Part shown: positions 49,316-57,658 of the stretch, piece by piece
How the letters are laid out: each line of letters begins with the position of its first letter
Position numbering within the stretch: position 1 is the stretch's first letter
Assembly (NCBI GenBank): GCA_934130005.1
Contig: CAKOXD010000005.1
Span: 27,401 to 91,400, forward strand
DNA from: an uncultured Bacilli bacterium
GTDB lineage: Bacteria; Bacillota_I; Bacilli_A; RF39; UBA660
Length of the DNA stretch: 64,000 nt
Direction of reading: 5' to 3'
The notes under the pieces: generated by a model
Seen by the model: the letters and a program-made list of their open reading frames with translations, nothing else
Database searches by the model: none
What the model was told of the DNA's origin: nothing
Translations under genes and position numbers: made by a program

Positions 49316-49769
49316 ATTTATGATAAGTTTCATTATTTAATATTTTATATGATCTATATATTTGTTCTAATAGCATAATTCTAAATAATTGGTGTGGAAA
49401 TGTTAATTTAGAAAATGATAATTTAAAATTACTTAATTTTTTTACTTCTTCATGTAATCCATATGATCCACCTATTATAAAAGTTATATTAGAGCTTGTT
49501 AATAATATATTATCTATTTTTTTTGATAATTCTATACTTGATAATTGATTTCCTTCTATTTCCATAGTTATTATATATTCTTTTGCTTTTATTTTACTTA
49601 ATATTAATTCTTTCTCTTGTTCTAATATTATATCTTTATTATTATTATTTATATCTTGTACTTCAATTAGTTCTATTTTAGTATATTTTGATATTCTTTT
49701 TAAATATTCTTCTACTCCATCTTTGTAGAATTTTTCTTTTAATTTTCCAACACATATTATTTTTATCAT
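49314..49769 (-). CDS. rlmH: RlmH, 23S rRNA pseudouridine-1915 N3-methyltransferase
   Basis: A 151-residue SPOUT methyltransferase that modifies helix 69 of 23S rRNA using SAM. Family marks: IKIICVGKLKEKFYKDGVEEYLKRI near 2-26, the knot region TFIIGGSYGL near 100-109 and the C-terminal KLTFPHQLFRIMLLEQIYRSYKI near 122-144. Length is near the usual 159. It overlaps yycJ by ATGA, and is the last gene of the operon. Confidence 0.96.
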   Translation of the reverse strand: MIKIICVGKLKEKFYKDGVEEYLKRISKYTKIELIEVQDINNNNKDIILEQEKELILSKIKAKEYIITMEIEGNQLSSIELSKKIDNILLTSSNITFIIGGSYGLHEEVKKLSNFKLSFSKLTFPHQLFRIMLLEQIYRSYKILNNETYHK

Positions 49770-50530
49770 ATTTCTATTAACTCCGTATTTTCATTTTGTT
49801 CAGATATTATTATATTATTAAAATTTATATTATTTTCTTTTAGTTTTGATTTTAATGTTTCTAATGCTTTTTCTTCAGTGTTATTTTCATGACTTAAATG
49901 AATTAAAATTATTTCTTTAGTATTTTCTCCTATATATTCTGTTAGATATTTTGATGTCATTTCATTTGATAGATGGCCACAATCTCCATATATTCTTTGT
50001 TTTAAATGATATGGATATTTTCCTTCCATAAGCATTTTTATATCATGATTACTTTCTATTACATATATATCTTTATTTGTTAATTTTTCTTTATATTTTC
50101 TATTTATATATCCTGTATCAGTAATATAGCATATGGATTTTTCTTTTGAGTTAAAAATATAACCATTTGAATCTGGGGCATCATGGGATGTTTTTATTAC
50201 TTCTACTTTTATATCCTTTATATTGAAATTTCCTTCTATTAATTCATAATTTTGTATATCGAAAATATTTTTTATATCAATTAACATTTTTTCTGTTAAA
50301 TATACTTTTGTGTTATATTTTTTTGTAAATACTTTTAATCCATTTATATGGTCTACATGAGTATGTGTTAATACTATTGCATCTATTTCTTCTGGATTTA
50401 CATTTAATTTGTTTAATTTTTTTTCTATATATAATGTGGGCATTCCTATATCAACTAGTATCTTTGCATCTTTTGTTTCTATATATGAAGAATTTCCTTT
50501 TGAACCACTTGCTAATACAGAAATCTTCAT
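49766..50530 (-). CDS. yycJ: WalJ/YycJ metallo-beta-lactamase-fold hydrolase
   Basis: A 254-residue MBL-fold protein linked to cell-wall/DNA metabolism in the WalRK locus of Bacillus. Zinc ligands: LTHTHVDHINGL near 54-65 (HxHxDH), ITDTGYINRKY near 132-142, the GDCGHLSNE histidine near 178-186 and ILIHLSHENN near 212-221. The start MKISVLASGSKGNSSY is typical of YycJ. It overlaps dnaB by one base and rlmH by four. The neighbouring walK/walR genes are absent here. Confidence 0.92.
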   Translation of the reverse strand: MKISVLASGSKGNSSYIETKDAKILVDIGMPTLYIEKKLNKLNVNPEEIDAIVLTHTHVDHINGLKVFTKKYNTKVYLTEKMLIDIKNIFDIQNYELIEGNFNIKDIKVEVIKTSHDAPDSNGYIFNSKEKSICYITDTGYINRKYKEKLTNKDIYVIESNHDIKMLMEGKYPYHLKQRIYGDCGHLSNEMTSKYLTEYIGENTKEIILIHLSHENNTEEKALETLKSKLKENNINFNNIIISEQNENTELIEI

Positions 50531-51876
50531 TATTCTTCTGGTGCCTCTTTATTAATATAATTTACAAAGGTACTTGTATCTCTTTTAAATACTAGATTAA
50601 TAGTTGTTGTTGGTCCGTTACGATGTTTTCTTATTATAAATTCACTTTTACTTGTATTTTCATCTATTGCTGATTCTTTATTATAATAATCATCTCTATA
50701 TAAGAAAGCTACTATATCAGCATCTTGTTCTATTGATCCTGATTCTCTTAAATCACTTAGAATTGGTCTTTTATCATCTCTTGAATCTACAGAACGTGAA
50801 AGTTGAGCAAGTGCGATTATTGGTATTTTAAGTTCCATTGCTAATGTTTTAAGCGATCTTGATATTTCTGATATTTCTTGTTGTCTATTTCCAGCATATT
50901 TTGATTCAATACTAATTAATTGTAGGTAATCTATTACAATCATTGCAAGATCACCTTCACTTGCAAGTCTTCTTGCTTTTGCTCTTATTTCACCTATTGT
51001 TATACCTGGAGTATCATCTATAAATATGCTTGTTTCTGCAAGTCTTGATATAGCTTCATTTACTCTTTTCCAATCGTTATGTTCAAGTTTTCCTTTTAAT
51101 AAATTTCCACCGTTTATTTGACCTGTTGATGATAGCATACGCATTGCAAGTTGTTCTGCTCCCATTTCAAGGTTAAAAAGTGCAACTTTTTTCTTTGTAT
51201 TCATTGCTACATTAGTAACTAAGTTAAGAGCAAATGCTGTTTTTCCCATAGCTGGTCTTGCTGCTATTATTATTAATTGACTTTCATGCAAGCCACTTGT
51301 TAGTTTATCTAAATCATAAAATCCAGTTGGTATACCTGTTATATCTCCTTTTGTTTCTGATAATTTTTCTAGATTTGCTTGAGTTTTAAATAATACTTCT
51401 TGAATAGGTCTAAATTCTGATCCATTTCTATTTTTAGATAAATTCATCATATTTTTTTCAGATTTGTCTAATAATTCATTTAATGAATCTTGCCAATTAT
51501 AACCATCTGTTTCTATTGCTATAGCTGTTTCTATTAATCTTCTTCTAATTGCTTTTTCTTCTACTATTCTTATATATTCATCTACATTAGCAGCACTTGG
51601 AACTATTGTTGTAAGTTCACTTAAATATTCTACTCCTCCTACACTTGATAGTTGTTTTCTATTATTTAATTCTGATGTTACTATTGTTATATCTATTGGT
51701 TTTCCTGCTTCTGCAAGATCTTTTATAGTTTCAAATATTTTTGCATGACTATCCAAATAAAATAAGTCTTGGTTAAGTGATTCTATACATTTTTGTAATG
51801 CTTTTTTACTAAAAAACATTGAACCTAACACACATTGTTCAGCATTTATATCATTTGGCATTACTTTATTATTCAT
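50530..51876 (-). CDS. dnaB: Replicative DNA helicase DnaB
   Basis: A 448-residue hexameric helicase of the replication fork (called DnaC in Bacillus). The N-terminal primase-binding domain starts with NDINAEQCVLGSM near 8-20. The RecA-like domain has Walker A IAARPAMGKTAFALN near 203-217, the AMVIIDYLQLI motif near 311-321, and SRSLKTLAMELKIPIIALAQLSRSVDSRDDKRP near 342-374. No intein is seen. It is one base after rplI and overlaps yycJ by one base. Confidence 0.97.
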   Translation of the reverse strand: MNNKVMPNDINAEQCVLGSMFFSKKALQKCIESLNQDLFYLDSHAKIFETIKDLAEAGKPIDITIVTSELNNRKQLSSVGGVEYLSELTTIVPSAANVDEYIRIVEEKAIRRRLIETAIAIETDGYNWQDSLNELLDKSEKNMMNLSKNRNGSEFRPIQEVLFKTQANLEKLSETKGDITGIPTGFYDLDKLTSGLHESQLIIIAARPAMGKTAFALNLVTNVAMNTKKKVALFNLEMGAEQLAMRMLSSTGQINGGNLLKGKLEHNDWKRVNEAISRLAETSIFIDDTPGITIGEIRAKARRLASEGDLAMIVIDYLQLISIESKYAGNRQQEISEISRSLKTLAMELKIPIIALAQLSRSVDSRDDKRPILSDLRESGSIEQDADIVAFLYRDDYYNKESAIDENTSKSEFIIRKHRNGPTTTINLVFKRDTSTFVNYINKEAPEE

Positions 51877-51877
51877 T

Positions 51878-52321
51878 TTATCTACTCCTTACTGTTATTT
51901 TTAGTTTTGCTAGTACTTTTTTATGTAGTTCTACTAAAACATAATGTGTTCCTAAACTTGTTATTGGATGATCTAATAATATTTTTGTTTTTTCTATATT
52001 GTATCCATTATTATCTAGTTCTTTTTTTATTTGTTTAATAGATATTTGTCCAAACATTTTATCCTCTTTTCCTGTTTGTACATCAAATACTAAATTTAAT
52101 TTTTCTATTTGTTTTTTTACTTCATTCATTTCTTTTATTAATAAATTTTCTTCTAATTTTTCTGTTTCTTGTTTTATATTTAATTTTTTTAAATTTGCGT
52201 CTGTTGCTTGAACTGCGTAACCTTTATTTATCAAAAAGTTTGTTGCATATCCATCTTTTACTTCTTTTATTTCATCTATTTTTCCTTGTCCTTTTAGATT
52301 TTTTATAAATATTACCTTCAT
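51878..52321 (-). CDS. rplI: Ribosomal protein L9
   Basis: A 147-residue 50S protein. The N-terminal domain reads KVIFIKNLKGQGKIDEIKEVKDGYATNFLI at 2-31, the central helix is long and Lys/Glu-rich, and the C-terminal domain ends in THYVLVELHKKVLAKLKITV. The order whiA-rplI-dnaB is partly that of Bacillus, where rplI precedes dnaC. It starts after GAGGTGATAAA. Confidence 0.96.
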   Translation of the reverse strand: MKVIFIKNLKGQGKIDEIKEVKDGYATNFLINKGYAVQATDANLKKLNIKQETEKLEENLLIKEMNEVKKQIEKLNLVFDVQTGKEDKMFGQISIKQIKKELDNNGYNIEKTKILLDHPITSLGTHYVLVELHKKVLAKLKITVRSR

Positions 52322-52361
52322 TTTATCACCTCATTTATTTGATATTATACTAAATTTATCA

Positions 52362-53282
52362 TTATAAATCTATATTTTTATTTCTTATTTTATTTGCTAG
52401 TGATGTTACTTTACCAATTCTATGATATATTCCTGATTTTGTTATTGTATGACCTGTTTCTATAGATATTATTTCACTTAATTCTTTTAGAGATACTTCA
52501 GGATATTTTATTCTATAAGTTATTGTTTCTTTTGTTTTTTCATCGAGTAAATCTAAACATCCACTTTTTTCTAACAATTCTATATCTTTTATTTGATTAT
52601 TAGCAGTTTCTATTATTTTATCTACATTTGCTTGTTCACAGTTGTTAAGCCTATTTGTCATATTTTTGTGATCTCTATAAATTCTTATATCTTCATAATA
52701 AAATACTGCATTTATAGCTTTTATTATTCTTAAAAAATCACTTATTTTTTCTGCCTCTTTTATATATACCATATACTTATTTTCTCTTTTGATTATTTTA
52801 CTATTTAATCTAAAATCATTTAATAGTTTTTTTATAAACTCTGCATATTCTTTATTGTCTAATAAAAATTCTAAATGATATCTTGATTTTTTTGGATCAT
52901 TTATACTTCCAGAGCTTAAAAATAAACCTCTTAAATATGCTCTTTTTAATTCATCATCATCATATATATATTTTTCTGGTATATTTGTTTTTAAACTTAG
53001 TTTTTCTTTTATTTCTTCTATATTTTTTTTTATTTCTAATATATAAATATAATTTTTATTAAAATTATAACCACGTCTTACTATTACCTTTGGTGTTAAG
53101 TTAAAAAGAATTTTTATTTGATTAAAAATTCGTCTTGATAAACTTGCATTTTCAGTTGAGATTTTTATTTCATTATCAATAATACTTGTATTTTTTAAGA
53201 TTGCTGATAATTCTGTTATTGATTCTATTTCATTTATATTTATTTTACTTACTTCATTTTTTACTTGACTTGTAAATGACAT
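52362..53282 (-). CDS. whiA: WhiA DNA-binding regulator
   Basis: A 306-residue protein with a homing-endonuclease-like N-terminal domain (TSQVKNEVSKI at the start, YLRGLFLSSGSINDPKKSRYHLEF near 114-137) and a C-terminal helix-turn-helix (PEVSLKELSEIISIETGHTITKSGIYHRIGKV near 264-295). In Bacillus it affects cell division and chromosome segregation. Length matches the family. It follows yvcK by four bases and starts after AAGGTGATAAA. Confidence 0.95.
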   Translation of the reverse strand: MSFTSQVKNEVSKININEIESITELSAILKNTSIIDNEIKISTENASLSRRIFNQIKILFNLTPKVIVRRGYNFNKNYIYILEIKKNIEEIKEKLSLKTNIPEKYIYDDDELKRAYLRGLFLSSGSINDPKKSRYHLEFLLDNKEYAEFIKKLLNDFRLNSKIIKRENKYMVYIKEAEKISDFLRIIKAINAVFYYEDIRIYRDHKNMTNRLNNCEQANVDKIIETANNQIKDIELLEKSGCLDLLDEKTKETITYRIKYPEVSLKELSEIISIETGHTITKSGIYHRIGKVTSLANKIRNKNIDL

Positions 53283-53286
53283 TTTA

Positions 53287-54231
53287 TCACCTTACTAAAT
53301 ATGAATATATATCTATAGAAAGTTTATCTACATTATGTCTTATTAAATCATCTTTTATGGTAACATAATTGTTTGTTATTAATTCTGTATTCATATTTTC
53401 TATATTTTTTTTATCTAATATTACTGGATCTTTTTGTTCTAAATTAGAATATTTACTTGCAATTTCGTTACTTATTTTTCCTTCATTAGCGACTAATATA
53501 TCTATTTTGTGTTTTCCAAGGTAACTATTAATTATTTTTAAATGATCACTTGTTTTCATATTATCTGTTTCTCCTGGTTGTGTAACCATATTACAAATAT
53601 ACATTATTTTTGTATCTATTGAATCTAATGTTTTTATTACTTCTCTACACAATAAGTTTGGAATTATACTTGTATATAAACTTCCCATACTACATATTAT
53701 TAAATCAGATTCTTTAATTGCTTTTATAACAGATGGACATACTATTGGTTCTTCTTTATAATAAACCTTTTTTATTGCTTTATTTGATTCTGTTATATTA
53801 TGCTCTCCTAATATTTTTGTTCCATCTATCATTTCTCCTACAAGTGTTACATTATCTTCTGTCAATGGTAAAACAGTTCCTTTTAAATTTAAAATTTTAC
53901 TTAATGATTTTATTCCATCACTCATATTTCCTGTTATATTTGATATTGCTGTTAAAAGTAAATTTCCTACAGTATGACCATTCAAATCACTTGTTGTATT
54001 AAATCTATAATTTAATAATTCTTCTACTAATGGTTCTGTTTCTGATAAAGAAACTAATACTTTTCTTATATCACCCATTGCTGGTTTATTAAATTCTTTT
54101 CTAAGTCTTCCTGTACTTTTTCCATCATCACATACTGAGACAACTGCTGTAATATCTATTGGAAAATTCTTAAGACCACTCAGTAATGTTGACATTCCTG
54201 TTCCTCCACCTAATATTACAACTTTTTTCAT
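53287..54231 (-). CDS. yvcK: YvcK/GlmR gluconeogenesis factor
   Basis: A 314-residue CofD-fold protein that binds UDP-GlcNAc and coordinates carbon flow into peptidoglycan precursors. The N-terminus KKVVILGGGTGMSTLLSGLKNFP at 2-24 and the VVSVCDDGKSTGRLRKEF motif near 30-47 are typical, and NGHTVGNLLLTAI near 84-96 and LICSMGSLYTSIIPNLL near 180-196 follow. The usual upstream partner rapZ is not adjacent. It leads the operon and starts after AGGTGGTTAT. Confidence 0.95.
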   Translation of the reverse strand: MKKVVILGGGTGMSTLLSGLKNFPIDITAVVSVCDDGKSTGRLRKEFNKPAMGDIRKVLVSLSETEPLVEELLNYRFNTTSDLNGHTVGNLLLTAISNITGNMSDGIKSLSKILNLKGTVLPLTEDNVTLVGEMIDGTKILGEHNITESNKAIKKVYYKEEPIVCPSVIKAIKESDLIICSMGSLYTSIIPNLLCREVIKTLDSIDTKIMYICNMVTQPGETDNMKTSDHLKIINSYLGKHKIDILVANEGKISNEIASKYSNLEQKDPVILDKKNIENMNTELITNNYVTIKDDLIRHNVDKLSIDIYSYLVR

Positions 54232-54256
54232 ATAACCACCTATTTAATTATACTAT

Positions 54257-54283
54257 AAAAAAAGAGTTTTTTAAACTCTCTTT
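54257..54283 (-). terminator. Terminator of the DUF2628-like gene
   Basis: AAGAGAGTTT and AACTCTT pair on the minus strand around an A-rich loop and are followed by T's. Confidence 0.7.
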
Positions 54284-54297
54284 GATATATTGATGAT

Positions 54298-54834
54298 TTA
54301 TTTTGAGATTGATGCGACTATTAATAATGTAAATATAAACGATAATACTAAAAATAATATTATTGATATTATAGTAATTGCTACTGGATGTTTAACTATT
54401 GTTCCACCCTTTTTTTTACATTTTTCTAATAATTCTTGATATGAACTTGTTTTTGATTTATATTTTTTAATTTTTTTCTCAATATGTTTTTTATATAAAG
54501 GAATAAATAAAAAGCCACAAAGAAAATTATATATTAGTGATGAATATACTCCTAAAATAATTGATGTAACAAATGATAAAATCAGTAATATAAATACATT
54601 TAAATACATTTTTCTATATAGAAAATATAAATCAGTAAAAAGAAATGCAAATATATCAAAATTTTTCATTAAATCATCTGAATTAACTATTTTTGGATAT
54701 ATTTTATCACTATTTTTTCCTATATATGCTTTAATTAATTCTTCATCATTAGATATATTGTTATAATTTGAATTATTATTAGCATAATAAGAATAAGAAT
54801 TATTTTCAATTATTTGATTATTATTATTATTCAT
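54298..54834 (-). CDS. DUF2628-like membrane protein
   Basis: A 178-residue protein with an Asn/Tyr-rich N-terminal tail (1-28), then LIKAYIGKNSDKIYPKI near 33-49 and a membrane region: FDIFAFLFTDLYFLYRKMYLN near 59-79 with following helices at about 79-98 and 100-114, and a last helix at about 150-176. The order AYIGKNxDKI then FAxFFTxxYFLYRKM is the pattern of DUF2628 proteins, of unknown function. It is divergent from an XRE gene and has a palindrome between its -35 and -10, so that regulator probably represses it. Confidence 0.75.
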   Translation of the reverse strand: MNNNNNQIIENNSYSYYANNNSNYNNISNDEELIKAYIGKNSDKIYPKIVNSDDLMKNFDIFAFLFTDLYFLYRKMYLNVFILLILSFVTSIILGVYSSLIYNFLCGFLFIPLYKKHIEKKIKKYKSKTSSYQELLEKCKKKGGTIVKHPVAITIISIILFLVLSFIFTLLIVASISK

Positions 54835-54854
54835 ATACTACTCCTTTCTATTCT

Positions 54855-54883
54855 ATTATTACATTCATTTGAATGTATGTCAA
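54855..54883 (-). promoter_or_regulatory. Promoter of the DUF2628-like gene
   Basis: TTGACA (54883-54878) and an A/T -10 (AATAAT, 54860-54855, 17 bp; or TAATAA with 16 bp) on the minus strand. The palindrome at 54861-54876 fills the spacer. Confidence 0.7.
54861..54876. promoter_or_regulatory. Operator palindrome 1 (ACATTCA-TT-TGAATGT)
   Basis: A perfect 7-bp inverted repeat with a 2-base spacer, between the -35 and -10 of the DUF2628-like gene and upstream of an XRE regulator. It is the best candidate for a repressor site. Confidence 0.75.
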
Positions 54884-54885
54884 GT

Positions 54886-54901
54886 ACATTTAAATAAATG
54901 T
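54886..54901. promoter_or_regulatory. Operator palindrome 2 (ACATTTA-AA-TAAATGT)
   Basis: A second perfect 7-bp dyad of the same form, 25 bp from the first and followed, like it, by ATGT. It lies on the XRE-gene side, which fits autoregulation. Confidence 0.75.
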
Positions 54902-54929
54902 ATGTAAAATTGTTGTTAAGGATGATTTT

Positions 54930-55145
54930 ATGGAATATAAGAGATTAAAAAATTTAAGAGAAGATAATGATAAAATGCAAAAAGAGTTAGCTATTTATTT
55001 AAATATAACACAACAACAATATAGTTTATATGAACGAGGTATTAGAGAAATACCTATAGATTTATTAATTAAATTAGCTGATTTTTATAATGTATCTATT
55101 GATTATATTCTTGAAAGAACAAACAATAAAAAAATTTATAAATAA
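54930..55145 (+). CDS. XRE-family repressor
   Basis: A 71-residue single-domain XRE protein: LKNLREDNDKMQKELAIYLNITQQQYSLYERGIREIPIDLLIKLADFYNVSIDYIL, with the recognition helix near 25-36. Such short forms act as dimeric repressors. Two palindromes in the upstream gap (54861-54876 and 54886-54901) are its likely sites. It starts after AAGGATGATTTT and is followed by a terminator. Confidence 0.88.
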   Translation: MEYKRLKNLREDNDKMQKELAIYLNITQQQYSLYERGIREIPIDLLIKLADFYNVSIDYILERTNNKKIYK

Positions 55146-55171
55146 AAAAGTATTTGCTTTTTTATTTTTTT
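55141..55171 (+). terminator. Terminator of the XRE gene
   Basis: AATAAAAAAG and CTTTTTTATT form a ten-pair stem with a TATTTG loop followed by T's. Confidence 0.8.
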
Positions 55172-55214
55172 ATGTTATTATAGCAATAATTTATTTTTGA
55201 AAGGAAGTTATATT

Positions 55215-55538
55215 ATGAATAATAATTCTTATGATTTTTATTCTTATGGTATTAGAATTGCTAATGACATGTACGAGAATAAAAAGAGATTAGCCGATGA
55301 AATTGAAAAAAAATATGGAAAAGATGCTAGACTTGAATTTGAATGTGGAATTAGTATAGAATTAAATAAAAAATCATTTGAAAATATGAAAAATGTAGTT
55401 TTAGATGTTAAAGGTGAATCTATAGGTAGTAATATTGTTACTGCAAATAATTTAAGAAACAATTCTTATTTTGGAGGAAATGGCGTTTCTAGACAATATG
55501 ACGAAGATGGAAATTATATAGAACCTAAGTTAAAATAA
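55215..55538 (+). CDS. Small protein of unknown function
   Basis: A 107-residue protein beginning MNNNSYDFYSYG. It has a charged helical stretch (NDMYENKKRLADEIEKKYGKDARLE near 16-40), a beta-like middle, and a polar C-terminus with GGNGVSRQYDEDGNY. No membrane segment or known motif. I start it at 55215 after AAAGGAAG; an in-frame ATG at 55197 lacks a site. It has no obvious partner, and a shared terminator separates it from trxB. Confidence 0.6.
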   Translation: MNNNSYDFYSYGIRIANDMYENKKRLADEIEKKYGKDARLEFECGISIELNKKSFENMKNVVLDVKGESIGSNIVTANNLRNNSYFGGNGVSRQYDEDGNYIEPKLK

Positions 55539-55564
55539 AAAAACTCTAATTTGAGTTTTTTCTT
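55536..55564. terminator. Bidirectional terminator before trxB
   Basis: AAAAAACTC and GAGTTTTTT pair around TAATTT between converging genes. Confidence 0.8.
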
Positions 55565-56430
55565 TTTATATTATTTGCTGCGATTGCTCCTTCTGATGCT
55601 GCTGTAATTAATTGATATAAATCTTTTTTTACTACATCTCCTACTGCATATATATTATTTATATTTGTCATTTGCTCCTTATCTACTATTATATATCCAT
55701 TTTCTTTTTTCACATCAAAAATTTCTGTATTAGGTATTAATCCAATATATATAAATATAGCATTACAATTTAGAATTTTATTATCCATTAATTCTATACT
55801 TTCTATAAATTCTTTACCATTTATTTTTTTTATATTACTATTTAATAAAATTTCTATATTACTTCTTTTATTTATTTTATCTATTAATATTTCATCTGCT
55901 TTTAATTTATCTGACCTATTTAATATAGTTACTTTATTACATATATCACTTAAATATAAACTTTCTTCTAAAGCGCTATTTCCTCCACCTACTACTATTA
56001 CATCTTTATTTTTGTAAAACATTCCATCACATGTTGCGCAGTAACTAATTCCTTTTCCTATATATTTTTCTTCACCTATATTTAATGATTTCGGTCTTCT
56101 ACCGGTTGCTATTATTATATTTTTTGTATAATATTTTTGATTTTCTGTTTTAACTGTTTTTATTTTTTCTGTTTCTATTTTTATTACTTTTTCATAATTT
56201 ATATCTATTTTTAAATCTGATATTTGTTCTAATAAATTCATGCTAAATGTTGTTCCATCTATTTTTTTTATTCCTGGATAATTTTCTATTATTGATGCTT
56301 TACTTATTTGACCACCTGGAATATTTTGTTCTAATATTAATACATCTAAATTGTATCTTTTTAAGTATATAGCTGCTGTCATTCCAGCTATTCCTGCTCC
56401 TATTATAATTACATCATATGTTTTTTGCAT
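55546..56430 (-). CDS. trxB: Thioredoxin reductase
   Basis: A 294-residue FAD/NADPH enzyme that reduces thioredoxin. FAD motif VIIIGAGIAGMTAAIYL near 7-23, QNIPGGQISKA near 35-45, the redox pair CATC in SYCATCDGMFY near 127-137, NADPH motif VVGGGNSALEESLYL near 147-161 and the closing NIYAVGDVV near 256-264. The length is slightly shorter than usual (about 310). It overlaps lgt by 17 bases and starts inside it. Confidence 0.95.
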   Translation of the reverse strand: MQKTYDVIIIGAGIAGMTAAIYLKRYNLDVLILEQNIPGGQISKASIIENYPGIKKIDGTTFSMNLLEQISDLKIDINYEKVIKIETEKIKTVKTENQKYYTKNIIIATGRRPKSLNIGEEKYIGKGISYCATCDGMFYKNKDVIVVGGGNSALEESLYLSDICNKVTILNRSDKLKADEILIDKINKRSNIEILLNSNIKKINGKEFIESIELMDNKILNCNAIFIYIGLIPNTEIFDVKKENGYIIVDKEQMTNINNIYAVGDVVKKDLYQLITAASEGAIAANNIKRKNSN

Positions 56431-57199
56431 ATTTTTTTTCCTTTATTTTTACTAATATATATATTGTTATACCTATAATTATCATTATTATTGATACTAT
56501 TTGTGCTACTTTAATATGATGAAACATTAAACTATCTGTTCTTAATCCTTCTATAAAAAATCTTCCAATACCATACCAAACTAAATATATAGAAGTTATT
56601 ATTCCTGTTTTATTCTGTTTTAATTTTTTTATTATTAACATTATAATTAAACCTATTAAATTCCACAAAGATTCATATAAAAATGTTGGCTGATGATATA
56701 CTCCATCTATATACATACCGTTTATTATAAAATTTGGAAGATGAAGACTTTTTAAAAATGCAAGGGTTGTTGTTGGTCCATAGGCTTCACTATTCATAAA
56801 GTTTCCCCATCTACCTATTATTTGCCCCATTATAAGTGCTACTAATAAGATATCTGTCATTTTTAAAATATCTATTTTATTTTTCTTTACAAAACATACA
56901 AGACAAATTAATCCTGCTATTATTCCTCCATGAATAGCAAGTCCACCTTCCCATACTTTAATTATATCTTGAGGATATTTAAAATAGTATGTATGATTAA
57001 ATATTACATAGTATATTCTTGCTCCTATTAATGCTATAGGAATTGTATAAAATATAAAGTTTTCTATTTTGTCTTTTGGAATACCTATTTTTTTTGTTTC
57101 TTTTAATATATACGTACATCCTATTATAAATCCTACTAGAAGTATTACAGAATACCAATATATTTCTATATTACCTATTTTTAAAAATATTGCATTCAT
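56414..57199 (-). CDS. lgt: Lgt, prolipoprotein diacylglyceryl transferase
   Basis: A 261-residue membrane enzyme that lipidates the cysteine of lipoproteins, such as the one at 10901. The Lgt signature is clear: IGARIYYVIFN near 56-66, GGLAIHGGIIAGL near 82-94 (catalytic His), GRWGNFMNSEAYG near 126-138, and HQPTFLYESLWNL near 161-173, and FIEGLRTDSL in the C-terminus. It has seven helices as expected. Its end overlaps trxB by 17 bases. Confidence 0.96.
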   Translation of the reverse strand: MNAIFLKIGNIEIYWYSVILLVGFIIGCTYILKETKKIGIPKDKIENFIFYTIPIALIGARIYYVIFNHTYYFKYPQDIIKVWEGGLAIHGGIIAGLICLVCFVKKNKIDILKMTDILLVALIMGQIIGRWGNFMNSEAYGPTTTLAFLKSLHLPNFIINGMYIDGVYHQPTFLYESLWNLIGLIIMLIIKKLKQNKTGIITSIYLVWYGIGRFFIEGLRTDSLMFHHIKVAQIVSIIMIIIGITIYILVKIKEKKYAKNI

Positions 57200-57200
57200 T

Positions 57201-57608
57201 TTATCTTCCTTTCTTTATTATTGGTTTTATTATTATTTCATCCATTAATAAATTCATAATTGATATTAATATTGCTATTATAAATGGAATAAATATTCCT
57301 TTTATAGTTAAATGATTACCAAATAAGAAATCTACTATTTTTAATATAAATACATTTATAAATGGGTAAAATATTCCAAGCGTAAGTGCAGTTATTGGAA
57401 TTGTTAATTTTACTATTATTGGTTTTATTGTTTTATTTAATATATATATTACAAGCGATATTAATATTCCCCATATACCTAAGTAACTATTATCTATTTG
57501 AATAGTATTTTTAAATATTATTGACATTAATAATAATATTAATGCATATCCAATTATATATATTAAATTTTCTAATATTCTTATTTGTTGTGTTCTTGAT
57601 ATTCTCAT
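57201..57608 (-). CDS. YvlD-type four-helix membrane protein
   Basis: A 135-residue protein with four membrane helices. The KTIKPIIVKLTIPITALTLGIF motif near 56-77 is the mark of the YvlD (phage-holin IV superfamily) proteins, which are chromosomal in Bacillus and not phage genes. Bacillus also has yvlD close to lgt and uvrB, so synteny supports it. A function in envelope stress is suggested for YvlC/D but not shown. Confidence 0.82.
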   Translation of the reverse strand: MRISRTQQIRILENLIYIIGYALILLLMSIIFKNTIQIDNSYLGIWGILISLVIYILNKTIKPIIVKLTIPITALTLGIFYPFINVFILKIVDFLFGNHLTIKGIFIPFIIAILISIMNLLMDEIIIKPIIKKGR

Positions 57609-57658
57609 ATTAATCCTCCACTTTTATTATAACACGGATATTTATAAACTAATAATTT

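Noticed and set aside
57201..57608. Prophage holin
   Set aside because: The holin-like label is a superfamily name; the gene sits in a conserved chromosomal setting with lgt and uvrB and no phage genes are near.
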